IMG/VR virus record: IMGVR_UViG_3300030104_004005 | Coordinates: 1 to 39,627 of that record | Length of the DNA stretch: 39,627 bases | Reading direction: 5' to 3' (one strand) | Source: a virus | Shown: piece by piece, positions 30,322 through 37,255 of the stretch | Layout of the letters: the number at the start of each line of letters is the position of its first letter | How positions within the stretch are numbered: the stretch's first letter is position 1 | The notes under the pieces: generated by a model | Database searches by the model: none | What the model was told of the DNA's origin: nothing | What the model saw: only the letters and a program-made list of their open reading frames with translations | Translations under genes and position numbers: made by a program

Positions 30322-31780
30322 AGATCCTGACATGCTGCAAGAACTTTACAGCTACTGTGAGCAGGACGTTGTTGCGGAGAGCGAGATACGAAAAAGACTA
30401 CGAGATCTGCGCGGAACTGAACGCCAAATATGGGAACTCGACCAGAGAATAAACTGGCGAGGTGTGCGCTTAGACAAAGAAAACATCGAGCATGCGTTAG
30501 CAATTATCGCTGACGTGGAACAAGAGCTTAACGCTGAAGTGTTTGAGCTTACCGATGGCGAGATGTCATCGACCAGCAGCCGCGCTAAGGCGCTTGATTG
30601 GATTAACCGTCAAGGCGTGACGATGGAGACCTACGACAAAGCCGCTGTTGTTTGTGCTTTGGAAGGTGCTTGCCCTCCGAAGGTTGAGCGTTTCCTGCAA
30701 ATCCGACAGGCGCTGTCGCGCAGCAGCACTAAAAAATACCAAGCCATGTTGTCTTGCTTGGGCCGCGACGGCAGAGCGCATGGCAGCATGATTTATTCTG
30801 GCGCTGCTACTGGCAGGTGGACAGGCCGTCACTTCCAACCACAAAACTTACCTCGCCCAACAGTCGATGATGTTGATGCGGTTATTGGTTTGTTTAAACA
30901 CAGAGACCCCTCACTCTTTCCATGCGAACCGATGGAGGCACTGTCCAGTTGTTTGCGTGGAATGCTGATTGCCAGCGAGGGTAATCGGCTGATTGTCAGC
31001 GACTACAGCGCCATAGAAGCGCGTGTCATTGCGTGGCTTGCAGGGCATGACATTGTGTTGCAGTCGTTTCGCGACGGTCTTGATCTTTACAAGGTCACAG
31101 CGTCAGCCATGTTCGGTATTGAGTACCGCGATGTCGATAAGGATCAACGATTTTTAGGCAAAGTAGCTAGCCTCGCACTTGCGTATCAAGGCGGTGTTCG
31201 TGCTTTCCAAAAAATGGCACAGACTTATGGCACCGACGTTGATGAACCTACTGCGATACGGATCAGAGACGATTGGCGTGCAGCTAACGAACCTATCAAG
31301 AAGTTGTGGAACGAAGTAGAACGCGCAGCAATGAACGCAGTCCGATACGGTACAGAGCAAGACACCCGATGCGGATCTTTCAAATTCGTCAAACGCGACC
31401 TTCTCTTCAAGTTGCCATCAAAACGAATACTTTCTTTCCCCAGAGCCTTGCTGGCTGATGGACAGTACGGCGAGAAGCTGGTCTATGAAGGCATCAACAA
31501 TCACACACACCGCTGGGGCCAGATAGACAGCTACGGCGGTTCGCTCGTGCAGAGCATCACTCAAGCGGTTGCCAGAGACCTTCTTGCTTTGTCCGTATGG
31601 AATGTTGAGCAAGCTGGCTACCCCGTGGTGCTGACTGTGCATGACGAGATTGTTGCAGACGTGCCAAAGGGATTTGGATCGTTAGACGAATTCAATGAAC
31701 TCATGTGCAAGCTTCCTTCATGGGCCAAGGGTCTGCCCGTGGACGTTGAAGGCTACGAGTCCGAAAGATATCGAAAGTGA
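30311..31780 (+). CDS. DNA polymerase A, Exo III and polymerase part (split gene)
   Basis: GTG at 30311 opens a 489-residue frame that starts RNRDPDMLQELYSYCEQDVVAE, containing Exo III (Y..YC.QD). Polymerase motif A is SDYSAIEARVIAW (D231, R238). Motif B is FLGKVASLALAYQGG (K284, Y292). Motif C is VLTVHDEIVAD (HDE 444-446). All catalytic residues of the polymerase half are intact, so this part alone could polymerise but would lack proofreading. The GTG has no clear ribosome site. The stop overlaps the start of the VRR-NUC gene. Confidence 0.88.
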   Translation: MRNRDPDMLQELYSYCEQDVVAESEIRKRLRDLRGTERQIWELDQRINWRGVRLDKENIEHALAIIADVEQELNAEVFELTDGEMSSTSSRAKALDWINRQGVTMETYDKAAVVCALEGACPPKVERFLQIRQALSRSSTKKYQAMLSCLGRDGRAHGSMIYSGAATGRWTGRHFQPQNLPRPTVDDVDAVIGLFKHRDPSLFPCEPMEALSSCLRGMLIASEGNRLIVSDYSAIEARVIAWLAGHDIVLQSFRDGLDLYKVTASAMFGIEYRDVDKDQRFLGKVASLALAYQGGVRAFQKMAQTYGTDVDEPTAIRIRDDWRAANEPIKKLWNEVERAAMNAVRYGTEQDTRCGSFKFVKRDLLFKLPSKRILSFPRALLADGQYGEKLVYEGINNHTHRWGQIDSYGGSLVQSITQAVARDLLALSVWNVEQAGYPVVLTVHDEIVADVPKGFGSLDEFNELMCKLPSWAKGLPVDVEGYESERYRK

Positions 31781-32037
31781 GAGAGTCCCACGTCGAAAGG
31801 ACAGTCAACGCTTACGCGAGAGAGCGAGGATGGCTGGCCTTCAAATGGGTTTCCCCCTCACAACGTGGCGTGCCGGACATGATTTATTTCCGCAACTCCG
31901 AATGCGTAATGATTGAGTTCAAGGCTCCAGGCCAGAAGCCATCAGACTATCAAAACGTCATTCATAAAAGGCTTAAAGAACACGGTTTTCACGTTTTCGT
32001 CGTAGATAACGTGGAGCAAGGGAAACTACTATTTTGA
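31777..32037 (+). CDS. VRR-NUC domain nuclease
   Basis: The 86-residue protein starts at GTG 31777, overlapping the polymerase stop (GTGA). The family motifs are ERTVNAYARERGW, QRGVPDMIYF (catalytic Asp) and MIEFKAPGQKPSDYQ (E.K). A short VRR-NUC protein between polymerase and SNF2 helicase is a recurring phage arrangement; the family cuts branched or flap DNA structures. The stop overlaps the TTG of the helicase gene. Confidence 0.9.
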   Translation: MRESHVERTVNAYARERGWLAFKWVSPSQRGVPDMIYFRNSECVMIEFKAPGQKPSDYQNVIHKRLKEHGFHVFVVDNVEQGKLLF

Positions 32038-33419
32038 ACCACAGCGACTTACATCAATACCAGCTTAGGGCAGCACAGTTTATTAAAGACAATCCCAAGT
32101 GCGCTCTTTGGGTGGACATGGGGCTAGGAAAAACCGTTAGCACGCTGACTGCATTAGTCGATTTGATCGTCACCAAAGCGGTAAAGAAAGTATTGATTGT
32201 TGCGCCTTTGCGGGTAGCGCAACACACATGGCCTGCCGAGATAGAAAATTGGAGCCACTTAAAGTCCCTGCGTTACTCCGTCATCGCTGGACACGGCGCA
32301 TCTAAACGCGAGGAAGCCGCACATTCCTCCGCGCAAATCCACATCATTAATCGGGAAAATGTACCGTGGTTAGTCGAAAACTTAGGCCCAGAATGGCATT
32401 ACGACTGCGTCATCGTTGACGAGTCCAGCAGCTTTAAAAACCACAGCAGCAAGCGATGGAAAGCTCTGCGCCAAGTCGTAAAGAGCGGCAAGATTAAGAG
32501 AATGGTTCAGTTGACGGGGACGCCAACACCAAACACGTTGACAGAGCTTTGGCCCCAGATATTCCTGCTTGATGAGGGAGAAAGATTAGGCCACACCCGC
32601 GCTAGATTTCTGGGCGCGTTTTGCCAACAGGTGGGTCACCCTCAGTGGAGTCAATATGAAGTCCGACCAGATATGAAGGAGCCGCTGCAAAGGCGCGTCT
32701 CTGATTTAGTGTTGCGGTTAGCAAGCAAAGACTATCTGGAGCTACCTGATAGGGTGGACAGTGATGTTGTGGTCAAGCTGCCATCGAAAGCAAAGAAAGC
32801 TTACGAGCAGATGGAAAAAGACTTTTTGATTCAGTTTGATGAAGGGGAGATTTTAGCCGCCAACGCCGCCGTGAAGATAAACAAAATGCTGCAAATCTGC
32901 TCTGGATCGGTCTACAACGAAACCAGCTACGAGGTGCTGCATGACGCAAAAATAGAAGCGTTAAAAGAGATTGTAGAGTTAGCGAATGAACCTGTGCTAA
33001 TCGCTTACCACTACAAAGCAGACGCAGAGAGAATATGCAAAGCAATCAAACACGCAAAAGTGCTAGGGAAGAACACAGATCTTATTGACCAATGGAACCG
33101 TAAAGAGATTCCCGTGATGCTGGCTCATCCTGCCAGCGCCGGACACGGGCTGAACTTACAGAAAGGCGGGTCATTGATTGTCTGGTTTGGACTCACTTGG
33201 TCTCTGGAGTTGTATCAACAATTCAACGCTCGACTGCACAGACAGGGCCAAGACAAACCAGTACGGGTTGTTCACCTTTTAGCGGATGCGGGAGCGGATC
33301 ACCTTGTGAAGCGAGTTTTGAGCGACAAAGATAACCAGCAAAACTCACTACTAAATTTTGTAAAACTTTTAAAAAGTAGACAATTTTTAGTTGACCCTGT
33401 AATATCAACTTTAAGTTGA
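32034..33419 (+). CDS. SNF2-family DEAD/DEAH-box helicase (TTG start)
   Basis: TTG at 32034 overlaps the upstream TGA (TTGA). The 461-residue protein has motif I WVDMGLGKT (GKT 32-34), motif II VIVDESSSFKN, motif III QLTGTPTPN and motif VI QQFNARLHRQGQ. This is a compact SNF2-like ATPase of the kind common in phage replication modules next to VRR-NUC proteins. It is likely a DNA translocase acting at forks or recombination intermediates. The last codons coincide with a repressor-type dyad (33404-33420). Confidence 0.9.
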   Translation: MNHSDLHQYQLRAAQFIKDNPKCALWVDMGLGKTVSTLTALVDLIVTKAVKKVLIVAPLRVAQHTWPAEIENWSHLKSLRYSVIAGHGASKREEAAHSSAQIHIINRENVPWLVENLGPEWHYDCVIVDESSSFKNHSSKRWKALRQVVKSGKIKRMVQLTGTPTPNTLTELWPQIFLLDEGERLGHTRARFLGAFCQQVGHPQWSQYEVRPDMKEPLQRRVSDLVLRLASKDYLELPDRVDSDVVVKLPSKAKKAYEQMEKDFLIQFDEGEILAANAAVKINKMLQICSGSVYNETSYEVLHDAKIEALKEIVELANEPVLIAYHYKADAERICKAIKHAKVLGKNTDLIDQWNRKEIPVMLAHPASAGHGLNLQKGGSLIVWFGLTWSLELYQQFNARLHRQGQDKPVRVVHLLADAGADHLVKRVLSDKDNQQNSLLNFVKLLKSRQFLVDPVISTLS

Positions 33420-33420
33420 T
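33404..33420. promoter_or_regulatory. Operator dyad upstream of the repressor gene
   Basis: ATCAACT-TTA-AGTTGAT is a perfect 17-base dyad. It contains the TCAAC-N5-GTTGA core also seen at 19960 and 34280. It ends 26 bases before the repressor ATG and overlaps the helicase stop codon. A TTGACC (33391) lies upstream as a weak -35. Autoregulation by the repressor is the natural reading. Confidence 0.65.
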
Positions 33421-33446
33421 TTTGGGGGGCGCGGGGCAAGAGAAAA

Positions 33447-34085
33447 ATGCAAGAGTTTAAAGATAGATTACGGAAGGTATGTCAGGACAACTCGAACATA
33501 CCGCCTTTTAACAAAGGCCAACAAACTTTTATTGCTCAAAAAGTTGGTGTTAGCCAAGAAGCGGTTAGAAAATGGTTTCATGGAGAGAGTAAACCCAAAA
33601 CAGCGGCAGCGCGTAAGCTGGCTTCGCTTTTGCAGACAGATTATCTGTGGTTGACGATGGGAAGCGAGCACGGTGAGATAGAAGTGAAAAAAATTGCTGC
33701 TCGGCGTCAAGATTCAGCCGTTTATGCTTTCATGTCTTATCTGATCGATCACGGTCACAGCGCAGCTTTTGATCTTGACGATAATGATGTGGACATCGTT
33801 TCTATCGTAAAAGGCACACAACAACGGTTTTCAGTGATGGCAGCAGAAGTCGTCGAGGATGGGCTTATAGCTCGTTTTGTGTCCACGGGGTTGACTTCTT
33901 CTGACTCGATTGTCGCTGTGCGAACTGGGAACAGCAGTTTGGCTTTCGATTTTTTAATCATTTCGTCTGAAATCTGGAAAGCAAAAGCAATCAAAAAAGG
34001 CAATATGTCTACTCTGAGCATTACTAACCCGTCAAAAAGAAGCTATCTTGCTGGCAAAACAAAAATACCTTTCTATTTGGAATAA
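33447..34085 (+). CDS. CI-like repressor with HTH and unusual C-terminal domain
   Basis: In this 212-residue protein, residues 22-50 form a helix-turn-helix (FIAQKVGVSQEAVRKWFHGESKPK), followed by ARKLASLLQTDYLWLTMG, a hallmark of phage CI/Cro repressors. Residues 95-212 contain AFDLDDNDVDIVSIVKGTQQRFSVMAAEV and AFDFLIISSEIW and end in IPFYLE. I see no S24 (LexA/CI) self-cleavage core: no Ala-Gly site followed by the Ser and Lys dyad. The switch may therefore respond to something other than RecA-stimulated cleavage. The gene lies next to the excisionase-like gene and integrase. Confidence 0.8.
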   Translation: MQEFKDRLRKVCQDNSNIPPFNKGQQTFIAQKVGVSQEAVRKWFHGESKPKTAAARKLASLLQTDYLWLTMGSEHGEIEVKKIAARRQDSAVYAFMSYLIDHGHSAAFDLDDNDVDIVSIVKGTQQRFSVMAAEVVEDGLIARFVSTGLTSSDSIVAVRTGNSSLAFDFLIISSEIWKAKAIKKGNMSTLSITNPSKRSYLAGKTKIPFYLE

Positions 34086-34087
34086 CT

Positions 34088-34288
34088 ATGGATCGACCTT
34101 ACCTAACCGCAAATGAGATAGCCGAGCTTTTTGGCATCAGTAAAGGTGCTTTGATGAACTCTATCTCTCGCGAAAAGTTCCCACTGCCTACCTACCGACT
34201 GGGCAGACATCGTGTCGCTGACAAGCAAGTTGTGGAGGCGTTTTTTAAAGCTCGACGGCTCGAAGGTTTGCAAACTATTTCAACTTGA
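34088..34288 (+). CDS. Excisionase-like HTH protein (AlpA / MerR-type)
   Basis: The 66-residue protein is a winged HTH of the HTH_17/AlpA kind: YLTANEIAELFGISKGALMNSISREKFPLPTYRLGRHRVADKQVVEAFF. It follows the repressor by two bases and is convergent with the integrase. Small proteins of this fold beside integrases commonly act as excisionases or directionality factors. Its C-terminal codons overlap an operator-like dyad (34280-34294). Confidence 0.78.
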   Translation: MDRPYLTANEIAELFGISKGALMNSISREKFPLPTYRLGRHRVADKQVVEAFFKARRLEGLQTIST

Positions 34289-34294
34289 TGTTGA
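34280..34294. promoter_or_regulatory. Third repressor-type dyad, between xis-like and int genes
   Basis: TCAAC-TTGAT-GTTGA matches the core of the dyads at 19960 and 33405 in arm sequence and five-base spacing. Its location at the 3' ends of two converging genes is unusual for a promoter operator. It may be an auxiliary site for looping, or control an antisense transcript. Confidence 0.5.
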
Positions 34295-34320
34295 TAAAAC
34301 AACATTAGCTTAGATCATTT

Positions 34321-35322
34321 TTAGTTATCGAGGACAAGTGATTCAGCGTCCATCGCGGCTACCACCTTGTCAGCGTTTAAATGCGTGTATCTTTTGAGCA
34401 TATTCAAATCTCTGTGACCAGAAAAAAGCTGCACGCGCATAATGTCGTAACCAAGCTCAAACAAACGACTTACACCTTCATGGCGAAGATCGTGAAAACG
34501 AGCTTCTAGAGGAACTTTTTTAGCCGCCGCTCTCCAGCGACTACTTACTGTTTCACCCTCATAGGGAAAAATCTTGTCACTCGTTCTTTCTTGCCGCTGC
34601 ACTATCTCTGCCGCCTCTTCTTGCAACGGTACTCGCACATATCTTTTACCTTTGCGTGGGCATTTTCTCCACAAGCCGATTGTTCGACCATCTTCGCCTA
34701 ATTCATCCCAGGTCATTTCTAGTATTTCGCCACGGCGCATAGCTGACAAAACAGCAAACCTAACAATGTCTCTAAACGGCAACCTAGTGCTCGCGTTGCT
34801 AATGACTTGGTCAATTTCTGCATCAGTTATCCTGATTTCACGCTCATCAGACTCTGACACGATCCGCATTGATCTTAAAAAGTGTGAGGCTTTCCTAAAC
34901 TCATCTAATTTAGGTTTGCAGTCGTAGGCCGCTTCAGCGGCTTTCAAGACTCCTCCCAGATAAACCATGTCTTTTTGCACTGTGCTTGGGTGAACCTTTT
35001 CCCCACGCTTTTTTGCAAACCTTATTATGGCTGGAGAAGTCAATTCGTTTAGGCTCAGATGACCCAACTCTTTTTTTACAGTTTCAAGGTGCCCAACCTT
35101 GTCTCTCGGAAACGGGCCATAGTCTTTTAAATAGTTGGTAATCAACACGCCAAGGTTTGATGTGTCCTCAAACCAAGTGCCTTTTTTTAGAGCAGTTTCA
35201 ATCTCTTTCATTCTGTCTTCAGCTTCAGACTTTTTGGCAAAACCGCTTTCAGAAATCGTATCGATTCCAGCTTTGCGAATTAGAACTCTGTAGCCTTTAC
35301 CGTGCTTACTAATGCTGCCCAT
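34321..35322 (-). CDS. int: Tyrosine recombinase integrase
   Basis: The 333-residue protein integrates and excises the phage. The N-terminal arm-binding region (KHGKGYRVLIRKAG...SEAEDRMKEIE) and SAM-like core-binding domain (about 55-145) precede the catalytic domain. That domain has R196 in SAMRRGEIL, K226 near RYVRVPL, H277-R280 in FHDLRHEG, H303 in SGHRDLNM and the nucleophile Y312 in KRYTHLN. All catalytic residues are present. Its start lies at the edge of a repeat-rich non-coding stretch likely to be attP. Integration site not identifiable here. Confidence 0.93.
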   Translation of the reverse strand: MGSISKHGKGYRVLIRKAGIDTISESGFAKKSEAEDRMKEIETALKKGTWFEDTSNLGVLITNYLKDYGPFPRDKVGHLETVKKELGHLSLNELTSPAIIRFAKKRGEKVHPSTVQKDMVYLGGVLKAAEAAYDCKPKLDEFRKASHFLRSMRIVSESDEREIRITDAEIDQVISNASTRLPFRDIVRFAVLSAMRRGEILEMTWDELGEDGRTIGLWRKCPRKGKRYVRVPLQEEAAEIVQRQERTSDKIFPYEGETVSSRWRAAAKKVPLEARFHDLRHEGVSRLFELGYDIMRVQLFSGHRDLNMLKRYTHLNADKVVAAMDAESLVLDN

Positions 35323-35526
35323 TTTGGTACACCTTTTGGTACATAATGGACATTAGTCTAAAGTGTCAATCGTTAATTGACAAGGCAAATTGACCCAATG
35401 GTACACCGCCGCCGTTATGTTAAGTTATTGATTATTATCAATTATTAACTATTGTGGGGGATCGCTCATTAAATGGTTAGCCATACAAATCAACGACTTA
35501 CAGGAGATTGGTACATTTTTGGTTCA
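35322..35526. other. Probable attP region with paired GGTACA repeats
   Basis: About 200 non-coding bases follow the int start. TTTTGGTACA occurs twice in tandem at the left end (35322-35331 and 35334-35343). GGTACA recurs at 35400, and the right end has TTGGTACA (35508-35515) followed by TTTTTGGTTCA (35516-35526). Between them are the dyad TGTCAAT-CGTTA-ATTGACA (35364-35382) and the AT-rich near-dyad TTATTGAT-TATT-ATCAATTA (35425-35444). Paired short repeats on both sides of dyads, next to int, suit integrase arm and core sites. The crossover core itself is not defined. Confidence 0.6.
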
Positions 35527-35691
35527 TTTTTTTGATTTTTTCTTCTTTGCCGTCTTAGCAGCGGCCTTGAAGTCAGAATCTGAAGGCGCTCCTTTGCTGC
35601 CTTTTTTCCGCATCTTTTCTTTAGATCCGGCAGCGATCCTTTTTTTCTTCGCTGCGATGTTAGCATAGAGTCCTTTTTTCTTTGCAGGCAC
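35524..35691 (-). CDS. Lys-rich small protein (marine phage type)
   Basis: GTG at 35691 overlaps the stop of the upstream mini-gene (TAGTG). The 55-residue product is extremely basic: PAKKKGLYANIAAKKKRIAAGSKEKMRKKG, then KGAPSDSDFKAAAKTAKKKK. The GLYANI..K..RI..GS.EKMR..GSKGAP pattern is common in marine phages and always seems to lie among small late genes. It may bind DNA in the capsid, but no function is established. It is the last late gene before the attachment region. Confidence 0.78.
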   Translation of the reverse strand: MPAKKKGLYANIAAKKKRIAAGSKEKMRKKGSKGAPSDSDFKAAAKTAKKKKSKK

Positions 35692-35768
35692 TACTTCTTC
35701 CCTTTTTTGGTTTTCTTTTTGCTGCTCTTCTTGACAGCCTTTTTTGTCTTTCCGTAGTTGTAATTCAT
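35691..35768 (-). CDS. 25-residue Lys-rich mini-protein
   Basis: The frame runs from ATG 35768 to TAG 35691-35693 and encodes MNYNYGKTKKAVKKSSKKKT and a Lys/Gly tail. It is very short, but it is placed tightly between two similar basic genes and its stop overlaps the next start. This supports translation, at least as a coupling leader. Function unknown. Confidence 0.5.
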   Translation of the reverse strand: MNYNYGKTKKAVKKSSKKKTKKGKK

Positions 35769-35774
35769 AGCTTG

Positions 35775-35963
35775 TTACCTTTGCTTTGCTCTCGATTTTC
35801 GCGCAGCGGTTTGCGCTGATTTTGACAATTCACCGAAGTGAAATAGCTTTTTGCTGTTGGCGGTGTGCTTTGCACCAGTGTGCGTGTCACCGTTTGGCAT
35901 TTTGTGGGTGCCGCCGCGATGGAGCTTGCCCTGCTTTGTGTAGTGGTTCACGCTTTTCGCCAT
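35775..35963 (-). CDS. Small basic His-rich protein (marine phage type)
   Basis: I choose the ATG at 35963 with GGAG upstream (MAKSVNHYTKQGKLHRG), 62 residues. A longer frame extends into the preceding gene. The HYTKQGKLHRGGTHKMPNGDTHTGAKHT...LFHFGELSKSAQ pattern recurs in small proteins of marine phages. The residues are highly basic and His-rich; a DNA- or metal-binding role is possible but untested. Confidence 0.75.
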   Translation of the reverse strand: MAKSVNHYTKQGKLHRGGTHKMPNGDTHTGAKHTANSKKLFHFGELSKSAQTAARKSRAKQR

Positions 35964-35964
35964 C

Positions 35965-36222
35965 TTACTTTCTCCGTGATTTTGCGCCTGAACATTTCCA
36001 GCGCGCGCGTGACAGGTTGTTGGGTGTATTCGGATCGTTTTGTTTTTTCTTAGGCAAACGCTTCTTAATTCCAAGGCTACGGGCGCAGTAGGAGTCGCCT
36101 TTACTGCTCCCAGGCTTTACACGGGGGCCACCTCCCTTAGCTTTCCCCGCTTGCCCGTAACTGACTTTTTTGCCACTAGCTGTGACTTTTACTTTCGCTT
36201 TCCCTTTTCGTGGAGTTGCCAT
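35965..36222 (-). CDS. Small basic protein, DUF6321-like
   Basis: The 85-residue protein has a Lys/Gly-rich start (TPRKGKAKVKVTASGKKVSYGQAGKAKGG). A conserved core follows, KGDSYCARSLGIKKRLPKKKQNDPNTPNNLSRARWKC. This core is typical of a family found in marine phages and some bacteria (I recall DUF6321). Two conserved Cys may bind metal. It lies two bases before the EF-hand gene in the same transcript. Function unknown. Confidence 0.75.
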   Translation of the reverse strand: MATPRKGKAKVKVTASGKKVSYGQAGKAKGGGPRVKPGSSKGDSYCARSLGIKKRLPKKKQNDPNTPNNLSRARWKCSGAKSRRK

Positions 36223-36224
36223 TG

Positions 36225-36551
36225 CTACTTCCTATTTGACCAAGCTTGTGCGCCAAAGAACGCTGATATCACGGCTGCAACGGATACAAAGTAGACTGCC
36301 GCCATGTCGCCCAAGATTGAGGCCGCTTGGTTCATCCCGAAGAACTCAGAAGCAACTACCAAAGAGGGGTACAACAACATTCCCCAGAGCGCGAACCAAC
36401 TCATATTACGCTGGGCGTCAGCGCGTTCATGCTGCAAGCGCAGTTCTTGAAGCTCTTTGCTAGTTTCAAGTTCAGCGTCACTGACAATGCCGTCGCCGTC
36501 TGCGTCGTATTCGGCGTACTCACTACCATCTTCAAGTCTTTTTGCTGCCAT
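36225..36551 (-). CDS. EF-hand and two-TM protein (holin-like)
   Basis: The 108-residue protein has a calcium-binding EF-hand loop in DADGDGIVSDAE (residues 16-27: D, D, D, then E at the last position), a charged helix (30-48), and two hydrophobic segments (about 51-68 and 80-102). Similar EF-hand/TM proteins occur in many marine phages near small late genes and have been suspected to be holins or membrane-associated factors. It has a one-base overlap with the preceding 71-residue gene. Calcium responsiveness is inference. Confidence 0.72.
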   Translation of the reverse strand: MAAKRLEDGSEYAEYDADGDGIVSDAELETSKELQELRLQHERADAQRNMSWFALWGMLLYPSLVVASEFFGMNQAASILGDMAAVYFVSVAAVISAFFGAQAWSNRK

Positions 36552-36766
36552 TAGTCGTATGTCTTTGTTTGTTGGGGTATGCGTTTAGGCACACAGTAGG
36601 CGCTAATGTTAGTTTGCCGTTGCACTCTGCGGTCTTTTACAAGATCCACCTTGCCGGTCTCTACCCATTGTGCGAACTGGTTACATCTCTGGACATTTCG
36701 GAAATAGAACTGATCGGCAATCGGTTCACCTTCAACAAGGACTACCAGTAAAAAAGCCATAATCAT
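36551..36766 (-). CDS. Small protein with N-terminal signal-like segment
   Basis: The 71-residue protein begins MIMAFLLVVLVEGEPIAD and continues with QFYFRNVQRCNQFAQWV. This hydrophobic start plus a GEPI...F.....C motif is seen in short phage proteins of marine origin with no known role. Two Cys (residues about 28 and 58) could pair if it is exported. It overlaps the preceding gene by four bases. Confidence 0.62.
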   Translation of the reverse strand: MIMAFLLVVLVEGEPIADQFYFRNVQRCNQFAQWVETGKVDLVKDRRVQRQTNISAYCVPKRIPQQTKTYD

Positions 36767-37227
36767 CCGTACACCTTCACCATAATTGCAAAACCTCCGG
36801 CGATTATCGTTCCGCCAACAATTAGCGTGGTGCCTCCCACGAGCATTTGGTTTACTAGATGTTGTCGCTCCTTCTTCTTGCGAGCAATCATCCTCAAGTG
36901 CTCTTGTCTATCGCGATCCTGCTGAGCTTTTGCGGCTTTGAAATCATCGAGGAGCTTCGGATCTGCCACCAGTAGGAGGTCATGCACTGACTGCCAGTGG
37001 CGCTCATATTGGCGTTTAATCATCTGCAACTTGAGGATCTCGTTCTGAGTGAGTGGCTTGAAGGTGCTCTGACGACGTTGAGCCTCGAAGTCAGTAATGC
37101 CTTCTCCGAAGTCTGAAATCATCCCCATAACTTGGTGGACGCCTTGCCCAGTTTCGTTGCATTGAGCTATCAGCCCATTCAGGGCCGAGAGAGTAGCTGT
37201 GGCTGCCGCGATTGACTCAATTACCAT
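36763..37227 (-). CDS. Helical protein with C-terminal membrane helix
   Basis: The 154-residue protein begins VIESIAAATATLSALNGLIAQCNETGQ. The middle is a long charged helix (EILKLQMIKRQYERHWQSVHDLLL, then RDRQEHLRMIARKKKERQHLVNQ), and the end is a membrane segment (MLVGGTTLIVGGTIIAGGFAIMV). Proteins with this layout are frequent in cyanophages and other marine phages, without assigned function. The membrane tail and cluster suggest a late envelope-associated role. Confidence 0.68.
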   Translation of the reverse strand: MVIESIAAATATLSALNGLIAQCNETGQGVHQVMGMISDFGEGITDFEAQRRQSTFKPLTQNEILKLQMIKRQYERHWQSVHDLLLVADPKLLDDFKAAKAQQDRDRQEHLRMIARKKKERQHLVNQMLVGGTTLIVGGTIIAGGFAIMVKVYG

Positions 37228-37255
37228 GGTTTACATTAATCGTTAGTTTTTGTGA

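Noticed and set aside
28700-30335. One shared programmed frameshift mechanism for both split genes
   Set aside because: The two breaks need opposite shifts (-1 and +1) and lack a common slippery heptamer; only the AAA-stop context is alike.
30153-30452. Plus-strand frame overlapping the polymerase break
   Set aside because: It covers the split in a third frame and carries no polymerase motif, so it is a shadow and cannot bridge the two parts.
35322-35526. tRNA or tRNA fragment at attP
   Set aside because: No T-loop (GGTTCRANNCC) or acceptor-stem pattern could be found in this interval; GGTTCA here is part of the GGTACA-type repeat.
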